Source: Burkholderiales bacterium
Lineage (GTDB): Bacteria > Pseudomonadota > Gammaproteobacteria > Burkholderiales > Burkholderiaceae_C
Direction of reading: 5' to 3'
DNA: 64,000 nucleotides
Assembly: GCA_947372465.1 (NCBI GenBank)
Contig: CANBTT010000001.1
Span: 62,001-126,000, forward strand
The notes beneath the pieces are model-generated. The model saw only the letters and a list, made by a program, of their open reading frames with translations, ran no database searches and had not been told where the DNA came from. Below, piece after piece: positions 1 to 8,156 of the stretch (its first letter is position 1; each line of letters starts with the position of its first letter). The position numbers and the translations under genes are program-made.

Positions 1-301
1 TGTTGCTCATCAATCGCGCCCCCTCTTGGAGCTCTATGATGGCGATGACGTAGGGCAACTCTTCTTTGAACGCTGGATCGGGTGCTCGGTGCACCTGTGT
101 ATAAGAGATGATCACACCACGCCCCTTGGACTCCACCGATTCGAACTGCGTCGCCCCGCAAGCACACACATTGCGTGTTGGCACATGGTGAGCACCACAA
201 CTCGTACAGCGCAAAAGCATCAAACGATCCTTTGCACAGTTCTGCCAAAACGACTCGGTCCACGCAGTGGGTGAAGGCTGGGGTTTTTTAAATTCACTCA
301 T
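1..301 (-). CDS. DUF35 / OB-fold zinc-ribbon protein, C-terminally truncated by window edge
   Basis: I read this partial gene directly from the reverse strand: an ATG at 301-299 opens a frame without stops to the window edge. The product starts MSEFKKPQ and has a zinc-ribbon cysteine set (CTSCGAHH then CACG, around residues 32-50), followed by an OB-fold-like stretch with GRGVIISYTQVHRAP and YVIAIIELQEGARL. This layout is that of the DUF35 acyl-CoA-associated proteins, which form complexes with thiolase-like enzymes. It lies 11 bp downstream of the thiolase-like gene in the same direction, the usual pairing. Likely role: CoA-thioester-binding partner subunit. The C-terminus is missing. Confidence 0.8.
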   Translation of the reverse strand, partial: MSEFKKPQPSPTAWTESFWQNCAKDRLMLLRCTSCGAHHVPTRNVCACGATQFESVESKGRGVIISYTQVHRAPDPAFKEELPYVIAIIELQEGARLMSN

Positions 302-311
302 TTTGTAATCC

Positions 312-1460
312 TCATTGACCCAAGAGCAATGTGCTTGACAAGGACATGGGCCCACCAATGCCGTGCGCCAAGCTCACCTTCGCACCCTTGACCTGATTGA
401 TGCCTGCATCTCCTCTGGCTTGTCTCACCGCTTCGGGCAACACAATGATGTGCGCATTGCCCCAAGTCATCATGCCCCCAGTGGTGTTGGTTGGCAAAGC
501 GCCTCCAAGAGCCGTCTTGCCAGAAGCAAAATAAGATGCTCCCTCACCTTTTGCGCACAAACCGATTTCCTCCAAGGCCAAAATGGCCGCGATAGAAAAC
601 GCGTCAAACACCTGCGCCACGTCCACATCTTTGGGCGTGAGCCCAGCCATTTCAAAGGCCCGCTTGGCGGCCACTGCGGTTGCAAGGCTTGGCAACTCTC
701 TTGTCTCGTGCAAGTGGTATGCACCATGCCCTTCGCCCGCACCAAGTATTCTCACGGGCTTGGCCCTCATGTCCCGGGCACGCTCAAGACGGGTGACCAA
801 GACCGCGCCACCCCAATCCGACACAGGACAGCAATCAAGCGCGTGCAAAGGAGAAGCAATCATCGGGGACTTCAACACGGCTTCAATGCTGAGGGGCTCC
901 TTCTTAAGTGCATTGGGCTGGCGCCTGCCGTGCTCGCGAGCTGCCACAGCCACGCTGGCCAAGTCCTCAGGTCTTGCGCCGTAGCGGTGCATCCAAGCTT
1001 GTGCAATCAAGGCATATTTGGCCGGTACCGTCAAACCAAAGGGATCCTCAAAGTCATCGCTCCAAGGTCTGGCTGCACGCATGGCTTGAATTTTGTCGCC
1101 CTTGAACTTGGCTCCTCTGCTGTCGCTCTCACACACGAGCACCGTGTGCGCCTCGCCACTGGCAATGGCTCTGGCGGCATACATCACACCCAACAAGGGC
1201 GAGGCACCGGCATTTTGCAAAGCGGTGGTGACACGAGCATTGATGTTCAAGGCTTCACACACAAGAGAGGAGAAGACAAAATGCGGATCGGCCGCGGGAC
1301 TGGCCGTGATCACGCCATCTATTTCTTTTGAGCTGATCCCAGCATCGTCCATGGCTTTAAGAGCCGCCTCGACCGCCAAATCTTTGGCAGATCGAACCCG
1401 ATCAACAAAGAGATCGGCCTCTCCAACCCCCGCAATTGCAATAGAAGAATATATATTCAC
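312..1460 (-). CDS. Thiolase-like (SCP-x type) protein, probable non-classical thiolase or retro-aldolase
   Basis: The protein of about 382 residues has the SCP-x thiolase fold pattern: N-terminal SSIAIAGVGEAD, mid-protein VFDAFSIAAI, and C-terminal NTTGGMMTWGNAH and HGIGGPMS. The usual nucleophilic Cys is replaced in the segment QNAGASP, and the thiolase GHP histidine motif reads GNAH, so classical Claisen chemistry is doubtful. Known relatives of this degenerate group pair with DUF35 proteins and some (Ltp2-type) are retro-aldolases of acyl-CoAs. The DUF35 gene follows directly. The start is uncertain: I chose GTG at 1460 because it begins just before the conserved domain. A TTG at 1496, overlapping the stop of the preceding gene, would add 12 residues. 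Confidence 0.75.
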   Translation of the reverse strand: MNIYSSIAIAGVGEADLFVDRVRSAKDLAVEAALKAMDDAGISSKEIDGVITASPAADPHFVFSSLVCEALNINARVTTALQNAGASPLLGVMYAARAIASGEAHTVLVCESDSRGAKFKGDKIQAMRAARPWSDDFEDPFGLTVPAKYALIAQAWMHRYGARPEDLASVAVAAREHGRRQPNALKKEPLSIEAVLKSPMIASPLHALDCCPVSDWGGAVLVTRLERARDMRAKPVRILGAGEGHGAYHLHETRELPSLATAVAAKRAFEMAGLTPKDVDVAQVFDAFSIAAILALEEIGLCAKGEGASYFASGKTALGGALPTNTTGGMMTWGNAHIIVLPEAVRQARGDAGINQVKGAKVSLAHGIGGPMSLSSTLLLGQ

Positions 1461-1492
1461 CGTGTTCAGCCCAACCTTTTCTTTTAAACAGA

Positions 1493-2944
1493 TCAACCCA
1501 TGGTCAAATTAAAACCCGCCTTGGACACATGAACCATGTTGCCATTGGCCACGCTTGAGAGATCCTTGATCAGCGAGGACAAATTCAAGCCCTCGGTCTG
1601 GTAAAGATCCACGCCCGTGCCTTTGGCCCGCATCTTTTGGATGTCTTCTTTTCTCATCAAGTAACTTAGCAAGAAGTCTTCGTCCGACAGGGACTCGGCA
1701 TCTAAATTTTTTCTGATCTCCTTCAAACTCAAAGCCTTGAAGGTCGACTTGGACAACTCCTTGGCCCTTGGGCTGTTCAAAATTTTCTCTCTCACCTCGG
1801 GATTCATGTCTTTGGCCACATCGCCTCCGAAATGTCCCAAAGCAAATCGAATGGACTGATCCGTCACCTGCTCATAGCGCTTGCCAGTCATCACATTCAC
1901 CGCCGCTTGGCTGCCTACAAATTGCGACAAAGGCGTGACCATGATGGGGTAGCCAAAGTCCGCTCGAACCTGAACCGCCTCTTGTAGGGCCAAAGGCAAC
2001 TTGTCCTCTGCCCCCACTTCTTTGAGCTGATTTCTCAAGTTGGAAATCATGCCACCAGGCACTTGGTGAATGTACTGTGCACTGTCGAATTCGACGGGCC
2101 GCCCAACAGGAAAATGCTCTCTGTGCGCGATCTTCTCAAAATGACTTTTGATGGGATACAAAAGGGATTCATCCACATCCACTTGGTAACCCAGAACACG
2201 CAAATTAGAGATCACATTAAAGACCGACGGCAAAGACGCATCATCGGCCAAAGGAGGAATCGACGTGTTGATGATGGTCACGCCCAACTTCACCGCTTCA
2301 ATGACACACAAGGGGCCCAAGCCCGTGGAGCAATGGGTGTGCAACTCTAATGGCGTTGTCTTTGCCAAGGCCAGCATCTTGGGCACCAACTCACGGGTGC
2401 GCTCAGGCGTCAAGAGTCCACCAGGATCTTTCAAGCAAATTCGAAAGGGCTTTAATTTGAGCGCCTCTTTGGTTTTTTGTACGTAATACTCGGTGGTGTG
2501 CTTGGGCGATATCGAGTAGGTGATGTTGATGATGGGTTTTACGCCTGCCTTGCTCGCGGAGCCCGCCCTCAAGGCCCAAACAGAAGGGTCGTTCCACGAG
2601 TCAGACACCCGGACCTCTTGTATACCCGTCCCCGCCAAAATTCGCCAAAACAAGTCAAGCATAGCGGGCTGATCGGTGCCAAACACATTCAATCCCCCCG
2701 CGTTCACACGCAGGGGCGTCTTGCCCCCTTTTTCGTACAGGAGTCGCATTCTTTGAAAGGGATCCTCTGACAAATCTCTCACACATTTGCCGATGAACGA
2801 GGGCGACAAGACCTCTAAAGCATCAAAGCCCGCACGGTCCAAACGCTCAATCACGGGCAGCATCATCCCTGTGGTCATCCTCTCGGCCCACAGACTTTGG
2901 TGTCCATCTCTGAGTGTCACGTCAACGAGTTCAATCTTGTTCAT
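1493..2944 (-). CDS. Carboxyltransferase subunit of a biotin-dependent carboxylase (pyruvate carboxylase / oxaloacetate decarboxylase alpha type)
   Basis: The 483-residue TIM-barrel protein has the HMGL-like metal site: DVTLRDGHQS near residue 8, ICLKDPGG (candidate carbamylated Lys), and ELHTHCSTG with the two metal-binding His. PIMVTPLSQFVGSQA matches the region contacting biotin in OadA/PycB proteins. Unlike those proteins, it ends without a C-terminal biotinyl domain. The separate BCCP and biotin carboxylase genes directly upstream supply the other functions, giving a three-polypeptide enzyme. No membrane beta subunit is present, so a sodium-pumping decarboxylase is unlikely. A GAGGTG ribosome-binding site precedes the ATG. 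The substrate is unknown; pyruvate or another 2-oxo acid is the default expectation. Confidence 0.85.
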   Translation of the reverse strand: MNKIELVDVTLRDGHQSLWAERMTTGMMLPVIERLDRAGFDALEVLSPSFIGKCVRDLSEDPFQRMRLLYEKGGKTPLRVNAGGLNVFGTDQPAMLDLFWRILAGTGIQEVRVSDSWNDPSVWALRAGSASKAGVKPIINITYSISPKHTTEYYVQKTKEALKLKPFRICLKDPGGLLTPERTRELVPKMLALAKTTPLELHTHCSTGLGPLCVIEAVKLGVTIINTSIPPLADDASLPSVFNVISNLRVLGYQVDVDESLLYPIKSHFEKIAHREHFPVGRPVEFDSAQYIHQVPGGMISNLRNQLKEVGAEDKLPLALQEAVQVRADFGYPIMVTPLSQFVGSQAAVNVMTGKRYEQVTDQSIRFALGHFGGDVAKDMNPEVREKILNSPRAKELSKSTFKALSLKEIRKNLDAESLSDEDFLLSYLMRKEDIQKMRAKGTGVDLYQTEGLNLSSLIKDLSSVANGNMVHVSKAGFNLTMG

Positions 2945-2965
2945 TCTTTACACCTCAAAACATCA

Positions 2966-4363
2966 TTAATTCGATGACGCATTTTTGCATTGCGCCATTT
3001 CTGTGATCATCTTGTCCACCAGCACGGTGTTGACCTGTGCCCCCACAAAGTCCGCGTGCGTGATGGCAAATTTGATAAAAGGCAGCGTCGTGCCAACACC
3101 TTCAATTTCAAAATAATCCAGCGCGTGCTTGAGTCGTCTGATGGCATCGAGTCGATCGCTGCCATAAACGATCAGCTTGGCGAGCATCGAGTCGTAGTCT
3201 ATGGGGACTCTGTAGCCCTCAAAGCAGTGGGTATCGAGTCGGATATTGGGCCCTGAGGGAGGTCTCCATTTGGTGATCAAACCGGGGCTTGGACGAAAGC
3301 CTTCAGCAGGGACCTCGGCATTGATTCGACACTCAATGGCGTGCCCTCTAAAGAGCACATCCTCTTGCCTAAATCGCAAGACCTCTCCAGAGGCAATTCG
3401 GATTTGTTCCTCGACCAAATCAATCCCAGTCACCGTTTCGGACACAGGGTGCTCGACTTGAATTCGGGTGTTCATCTCTAGAAAATAAAATGCCTGCGTG
3501 TCCCCGTCCAAGATGAATTCAACCGTGCCCGCATTGCGGTACTCGATCGCTTTGGCCAACTTCAAGGCCGCCGCTCTGATCTGCTCACGAACGCACGCCT
3601 CCAAAGCGGGCGCAGGCGACTCCTCCACCACCTTTTGGTGGCGCCGCTGCAGTGAGCAGTCTCTCTCGCCCAAGTGGATCAGATGCCCGTGGTGATCCCC
3701 CAAGACTTGAACCTCCACATGCCTTGCGTTTGAGATGTACTTTTCTAAGTAGAGCGTGTCATCCCCAAAAGCCGACCTGGACTCTGCGCTGGCTGAGGCA
3801 AAGAGCGTCGCCATTTGATCCGCAGAGCGCACAATTTTCATGCCCTTGCCGCCCCCACCCGCAGCAGCTTTGAGCATCACGGGATAAGAAATTTTCTCAG
3901 CCAAGGACAAGGCGTGTTGCGCATCCGTGACCTTTTCTGAGCCACTGAGCATGGGCACCTGCGCCACCTTTGCGAGCGCACGGGCTTGCAATTTATTGCC
4001 CATGCTCAAAATTTGAGCTGAAGTTGGACCAATGAATGCGATCCCCTCCTCCTCACAAGCCTTTGCCAAATCTTCTGATTCGGCCAAAAAACCATAGCCC
4101 GGGTGCAAAGCCTCACATTGCGTCCCACTCGCCACCGCCATCAGGGCAGAAATTTTTAAATAACTCTCGCTCGAATTGGCTGGCCCAATGCACACCACCT
4201 TGTCTGCCATTTTTGCAGCCAAGGTGTTCTTGTCAGCCTCTGACACAGCCAAAACCGATTCAATGCCCAATGCCCTGCACGCATGAACAATGCGAACGGC
4301 AATCTCACCTCTGTTGGCAATCAAAATGCGTTTAAAGGGGATGGTGTCAAAAGCGTTCGCCAT
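2966..4363 (-). CDS. Biotin carboxylase subunit (AccC family)
   Basis: The 465-residue ATP-grasp enzyme carboxylates biotin on the carrier protein using ATP and bicarbonate. Visible motifs are the N-terminal RILIANRGEIAVRI, the glycine-rich ATP loop KAAAGGGGKGMKIV, HVEVQVLGD, the ERDCSLQRRHQK segment, and the active-site EMNTRIQVEHPVSE. Length and motif order are normal for AccC. It lies between the BCCP gene and the carboxyltransferase gene in one operon. It probably serves this local carboxylase rather than fatty-acid synthesis, because the partner carboxyltransferase is of the pyruvate-carboxylase type and no accA or accD is nearby. Confidence 0.9.
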   Translation of the reverse strand: MANAFDTIPFKRILIANRGEIAVRIVHACRALGIESVLAVSEADKNTLAAKMADKVVCIGPANSSESYLKISALMAVASGTQCEALHPGYGFLAESEDLAKACEEEGIAFIGPTSAQILSMGNKLQARALAKVAQVPMLSGSEKVTDAQHALSLAEKISYPVMLKAAAGGGGKGMKIVRSADQMATLFASASAESRSAFGDDTLYLEKYISNARHVEVQVLGDHHGHLIHLGERDCSLQRRHQKVVEESPAPALEACVREQIRAAALKLAKAIEYRNAGTVEFILDGDTQAFYFLEMNTRIQVEHPVSETVTGIDLVEEQIRIASGEVLRFRQEDVLFRGHAIECRINAEVPAEGFRPSPGLITKWRPPSGPNIRLDTHCFEGYRVPIDYDSMLAKLIVYGSDRLDAIRRLKHALDYFEIEGVGTTLPFIKFAITHADFVGAQVNTVLVDKMITEMAQCKNASSN

Positions 4364-4437
4364 GGTAGAAAGTGTTTTCCGAGTTTAAAAACAAATGGAC
4401 GTCAATTTGGGTAGGTGTGTCATTGAGTTGTTGCGAT

Positions 4438-4956
4438 TTATTTCACTTTGACATGAAACAAAATTTGGCCATACTCCACCAACTCACCATCGGTCACACA
4501 AATTTTTGAAATCTTGCCCTTTACACCAGCAGGCACCGCATTGAACATTTTCATCGCCTCAATCAAGGCCACTGTTGTATCTGATTGAACCTCAGCACCC
4601 AAGTCCACATATTTTTTTGCACCGGGCTCTGCCTGAGAGTAGTAACGCCCCACCAGGGGTGATTTGATTGCAAGCTCATCAGCGCCAAGCGTTGCCTGGA
4701 CGCCTCCTGGGGCTGCGCCAACCGAGGCGCTAGAAGGCGCCGACTGAGCAAGGGCTGGCAAAGGCGACTGCGGTTTTGGTGCAACACTTTGAGACGGCAA
4801 GGCGCCTGAATCGGGCAAAGCACCTTTGCCAATTTTTATCTTCAAGTCGCCCAACTCAAGGTCCAAGTAGTTCAGACTCGAATCGTTGAAGGTGGAGATG
4901 ATTTGTTTGATGTTTTGAACTTCTGTATCGTTCAAAGGAATGTCGGATTGACTCAC
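4438..4956 (-). CDS. Biotin carboxyl carrier protein
   Basis: The 172-residue protein has an N-terminal AccB-like segment, an Ala/Pro/Ser-rich flexible linker (about residues 48-90) and a C-terminal biotinyl domain. Its EAMKMFN motif contains the biotinylated lysine. It starts with GTG at 4956 after a GAGGT ribosome-binding site. It resembles AccB more than the BCCP domains fused to PycB or OadA, so an ACC-style carrier is combined here with a pyruvate-carboxylase-style carboxyltransferase. The CoA-transferase genes lie directly upstream in the same direction. Confidence 0.9.
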   Translation of the reverse strand: MSQSDIPLNDTEVQNIKQIISTFNDSSLNYLDLELGDLKIKIGKGALPDSGALPSQSVAPKPQSPLPALAQSAPSSASVGAAPGGVQATLGADELAIKSPLVGRYYSQAEPGAKKYVDLGAEVQSDTTVALIEAMKMFNAVPAGVKGKISKICVTDGELVEYGQILFHVKVK

Positions 4957-4972
4957 TGTAAGACCTCGAGAG

Positions 4973-5668
4973 TTAAGATTGATAGAGATTCACGCCATTG
5001 GTGGCCGTTTTAGGCACAAGCATCTCGCGACAATGCGCTGGTACGATCAACTGAGCCTCGGTCATGGATTGGATTTTGATGGGATCATATCCCGGCATGT
5101 ATTCGTTCAGAATCAAACCCTCTTGCGTGAGGTCTATGACCGCGATGTCGCTGTAGATTCTCTTGACACATTGTTTGGCCGTCAAAGGGGCTGAACAACG
5201 TTGAACAATTTTTGGTTTTCCTTTGTTGCTCACATGCGTCATGGCCACATAAATATTGGGCGAACCGATGGCCAAATCCATGGCGCCGCCAACACCAGGG
5301 ACCGCTTCACCCGGCACTTTCCAATTGGCAAAGTCTCCATTTTCTGCAACCTCAAGAGCGCCCAAGATGGCATGGCTCAAGTGTCCTCCACGCATCATGG
5401 CGAAAGAAATTTGCTGATCAAACAAGCTCGCGCCCAATGCCAGGGTACAAAACCCCTTGCCTGCACTGATCAAATCCAGATCTGTGTCCTCTTTGCTGGG
5501 CTTGGGTCCAACACCAAGAATCCCGTTCTCGCTGTGCAGAAATATTTCCTGATTGGGCTCCAAGTAATTAGACACCAAGACAGGGATACCCACGCCCAAA
5601 TTCACATAACTGCCCTCGTGCAAATCGCGAGCAATTCTCCATGCAATTCCATCTCTAGATAAATTCAT
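4973..5668 (-). CDS. 3-oxoacid CoA-transferase subunit B
   Basis: The 231-residue subunit belongs to the SCOT/PcaJ family. It contains the catalytic-glutamate motif SENGILG near residue 50, followed by GGAMDLAIG. These enzymes move CoA from succinyl-CoA or acetyl-CoA to an organic acid through a glutamyl-CoA thioester. The ATG at 5668 follows the stop of subunit A by two bases and has a GGAGG site upstream; a TTG six bases earlier is possible. In this operon it likely activates the acid made by the upstream catabolic enzymes. 3-Oxoadipate, acetoacetate or another acid cannot be told apart by reading. Confidence 0.87.
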   Translation of the reverse strand: MNLSRDGIAWRIARDLHEGSYVNLGVGIPVLVSNYLEPNQEIFLHSENGILGVGPKPSKEDTDLDLISAGKGFCTLALGASLFDQQISFAMMRGGHLSHAILGALEVAENGDFANWKVPGEAVPGVGGAMDLAIGSPNIYVAMTHVSNKGKPKIVQRCSAPLTAKQCVKRIYSDIAVIDLTQEGLILNEYMPGYDPIKIQSMTEAQLIVPAHCREMLVPKTATNGVNLYQS

Positions 5669-5670
5669 GA

Positions 5671-6369
5671 TCAAGCACCCTCCTTTGGAAGCTCTAAGAG
5701 TTTTGGCAAGCGCGCGACCTCGACCAAGTGATCTACAAAAATACCCGGCGTGTGAACATTGTCAGGCTCAATGTCCCCGGCTGGGACCAAGTGATCCACT
5801 TCGGCAATGACCGTGTCGCCTGCGCTTGCCATGACCATGTTGAAGTTGCGCATGGTGCCCCGATAGGACAAATTACCAAAGCGGTCACCCAAATGGGCCT
5901 TCAAGAACACAAAGTCGGCTCTCAAGGCCAGCTCCAACACATGTTCGCGCCCGTTCATCATGCGGGTCTCTTTGCCTTGGGCCAATTCGGTTCCAGCACC
6001 CGTGGGGGTGTAAAAGCCAGCCAAGCCATTGCCTCCACAACGAATTCTTTCAACCAAACTGCCCTGGGGCACCAATTCCAACTCCACCTCGCCCTTCAGA
6101 TAACGGTCCCTGAAACCTGCAGCGGTCGGTGCCGGATAGGAGGCGATCAATTTCTTTGCCAAGCCCTCAGCAAACAGTGCCCCCAAGGCAAAAGGCCCAG
6201 TGCCTGCACCGTTGCTGATGATGGTTAAATTTTTAACCTGCTTGCGCCTCAAAGCATCGATCAATTGACCCGGCATGCCTGCATTTCCAAAGCCGCCCAT
6301 CATGATGGTTGCACCATCAAACACGGAAGCGACCGCTTGGTCACAACTGTCTATTTGTTTGTTAATCAA
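5671..6369 (-). CDS. 3-oxoacid CoA-transferase subunit A
   Basis: The 232-residue subunit is of the PcaI/ScoA type, with the CoA-binding glycine motif MMGGFGNAGMP near residue 25 and NGAGTGPFALGALF further on. The start is TTG at 6369, supported by GGGAG eight bases upstream and the absence of a nearby ATG in frame. Subunit B follows immediately. It is the first gene of the CoA-transferase/carboxylase/thiolase block, and the nitrilase-like gene lies 64 bp upstream in the same direction. Confidence 0.87.
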   Translation of the reverse strand: MINKQIDSCDQAVASVFDGATIMMGGFGNAGMPGQLIDALRRKQVKNLTIISNGAGTGPFALGALFAEGLAKKLIASYPAPTAAGFRDRYLKGEVELELVPQGSLVERIRCGGNGLAGFYTPTGAGTELAQGKETRMMNGREHVLELALRADFVFLKAHLGDRFGNLSYRGTMRNFNMVMASAGDTVIAEVDHLVPAGDIEPDNVHTPGIFVDHLVEVARLPKLLELPKEGA

Positions 6370-6433
6370 AACCGAGCTCCCATCAAAAAATTTCTTCGCT
6401 CAAACATTTGCTTGCCTGTCTTCTTCCATGGCT

Positions 6434-8128
6434 TCATGGGTGATCGATCAAACACTTGTATTCTTCGTGCCTTGGACTCAAGAACAAATCGCAACCCAAT
6501 GGGGCCACCGTTTTGTCATCTGTGGCCAACAAATCGAGGCTTGCGCTGACCCGACTGAGCCCGGGCTGCACCCGCAAAGCATCTGGAAAGCGCACGCGCC
6601 AATGGGGCTCGCTCGGAAAAGCACTCGCTTGCACCACCACGGATCCATTGGGACAAGGCGCGTCACTTCGGCTGGCAAAAACAACATGGACCCGGTTTTC
6701 TGCGACTCTTTCTCTAAGTCCCAAGTCAATCTCGCGTGCATCCCCAATCGCACCACTCACACAGATCAATTGGGCACCTTGGTAACTCAAGACCCTAAAG
6801 GACTCGAGGACTTGCGCGTCTGCACCGCACAAAAGCCCAATGCGACCAATGGGTGTTTGGAAAACTTGGAATTGAGCGCCTTCGCTTGCCCAAGCCTTTG
6901 ATGCTTTTGGGACATGGATTTGTAAGTGCGAGCCCACAATCGCACCCCTGGGGTCGATCAAATCTGTGCAAATGTCAAACTTGCTGGGGTCTGTGCCATG
7001 GGCTTTGATGGAAGAGAACACCACCCAACTTGAGCTCGACTGTGCCGTTTGTTGCACCAATGAAAGCGCTTGGAGGTCCTTCAAAGCGGCCAGTGCAGGA
7101 TCAAAATCTCGCGCCCCCACATCGTGCATGAGAAGATAAGGCAAGACAAGCAATCGACTGCCATTTTGAAAGACCGCTTGGCCCCATTCATCGATCGCCT
7201 CGCGCAAAGCATCCATGCCATGGCCCTTGGGTTGAAGGGCTGAAACCCCCAAAGAGGCGGGGCCCTTAAATAGCCCTCCCTCAAAAGGATAAAGAGGCTT
7301 GGATGTCAAAGCCCCATAGCACTCGGGTCGCCTCAACTCTATGACTTCACTCCTTTGAATTTGCGCTTGTTGCGGATCATGGAAGTCAATGTCCGCCCAA
7401 ACGAAGCTGTCCGTGAGTGCATCTGCACGGGCCAAGATGTCGCCTTGTGGGGAGACGATTTGACTGCCGCCGCTAAAGCGATCCAATGCCCCCAAGTCCC
7501 GTTTGCCCACTTTGTTGGCGCTGGCCAGCCACACCCGGTTTTCATATGCGCGAACCGGCACGTGCAAATACGTCTCATCCGAACCGCCGGAATGCAAGGT
7601 GTTGATGAGCAACTGCGCACCCTTCAAGGCCAGCACCCTAGTTGTCTCCGGAATCAAACCATCGGCACAAATATAGACACCCACCCGAGCGAATGGCAAA
7701 GCCACCACGGGGTTGCCCGTGCGCCCCGGTGTGGCCCAGGCGATTTGAGGACCAAAGGGTATTTGCTTTTGGTACTTGAGAACCCTCTCTTTGTCGGGCG
7801 AGATGATCACACTGGTGATGAAAATCTCCTCCTCCAGTTTCTCAATCACACCAATCGCAATGTAGCACCGATGGAGTTGCGCCTTGTCTGCAATCGCACG
7901 CATGAAAGCCCCGTCCATGCTCACGCTGTGCTCGAGTGCATCGGCGCGAGATTTGACCAGGCCCGCAGACCAATTGGACATCTCCGGCAACACGATCAAA
8001 TCAGGCTTGACGCGAGAGGCTTGCTCAATCAAACTCAAACAGGTGTTCAAATTGCTCGCCTCATCGGGGACCAATCCAATTTGACAGCAAGCTATTCGGG
8101 TTGTTTGCAGGGACTTTTCAGGTGTCAT
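6434..8128 (-). CDS. Carbon-nitrogen hydrolase with two nitrilase-fold domains; second domain degenerate
   Basis: At 564 residues this is about twice a normal nitrilase-superfamily protein. Domain 1 (about 10-270) keeps the full triad: Glu49 in VLPEMSN, Lys in KYQKQIPFGPQ and Cys in VYICADG. Domain 2 (about 300-555) keeps a Cys (GLLCGADAQ) and a Lys-containing segment (HVPKASKAW), but the Glu position reads VLPYLLM, so it is probably inactive or structural. The superfamily hydrolyses nitriles, amides and carbamoyl compounds. Beside a molybdenum hydroxylase and a CoA-transferase, hydrolysis of an amide formed on ring opening is plausible but not shown. The ATG start is clear. Confidence 0.8.
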   Translation of the reverse strand: MTPEKSLQTTRIACCQIGLVPDEASNLNTCLSLIEQASRVKPDLIVLPEMSNWSAGLVKSRADALEHSVSMDGAFMRAIADKAQLHRCYIAIGVIEKLEEEIFITSVIISPDKERVLKYQKQIPFGPQIAWATPGRTGNPVVALPFARVGVYICADGLIPETTRVLALKGAQLLINTLHSGGSDETYLHVPVRAYENRVWLASANKVGKRDLGALDRFSGGSQIVSPQGDILARADALTDSFVWADIDFHDPQQAQIQRSEVIELRRPECYGALTSKPLYPFEGGLFKGPASLGVSALQPKGHGMDALREAIDEWGQAVFQNGSRLLVLPYLLMHDVGARDFDPALAALKDLQALSLVQQTAQSSSSWVVFSSIKAHGTDPSKFDICTDLIDPRGAIVGSHLQIHVPKASKAWASEGAQFQVFQTPIGRIGLLCGADAQVLESFRVLSYQGAQLICVSGAIGDAREIDLGLRERVAENRVHVVFASRSDAPCPNGSVVVQASAFPSEPHWRVRFPDALRVQPGLSRVSASLDLLATDDKTVAPLGCDLFLSPRHEEYKCLIDHP

Positions 8129-8156
8129 GATGGGTACAGCTCTGAGGTGAAAAAGC

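Noticed and set aside
363-1331. Long open frame (over 300 codons) on the plus strand across the thiolase-like gene
   Set aside because: It is the antisense shadow of a clear thiolase-like coding sequence. Its translation has no domain pattern, and neighbouring genes all read on the minus strand.
1493-4956. Sodium-pumping oxaloacetate decarboxylase
   Set aside because: No gene for the membrane beta or gamma subunit is present, and the carboxyltransferase lacks the fused biotinyl domain of OadA.
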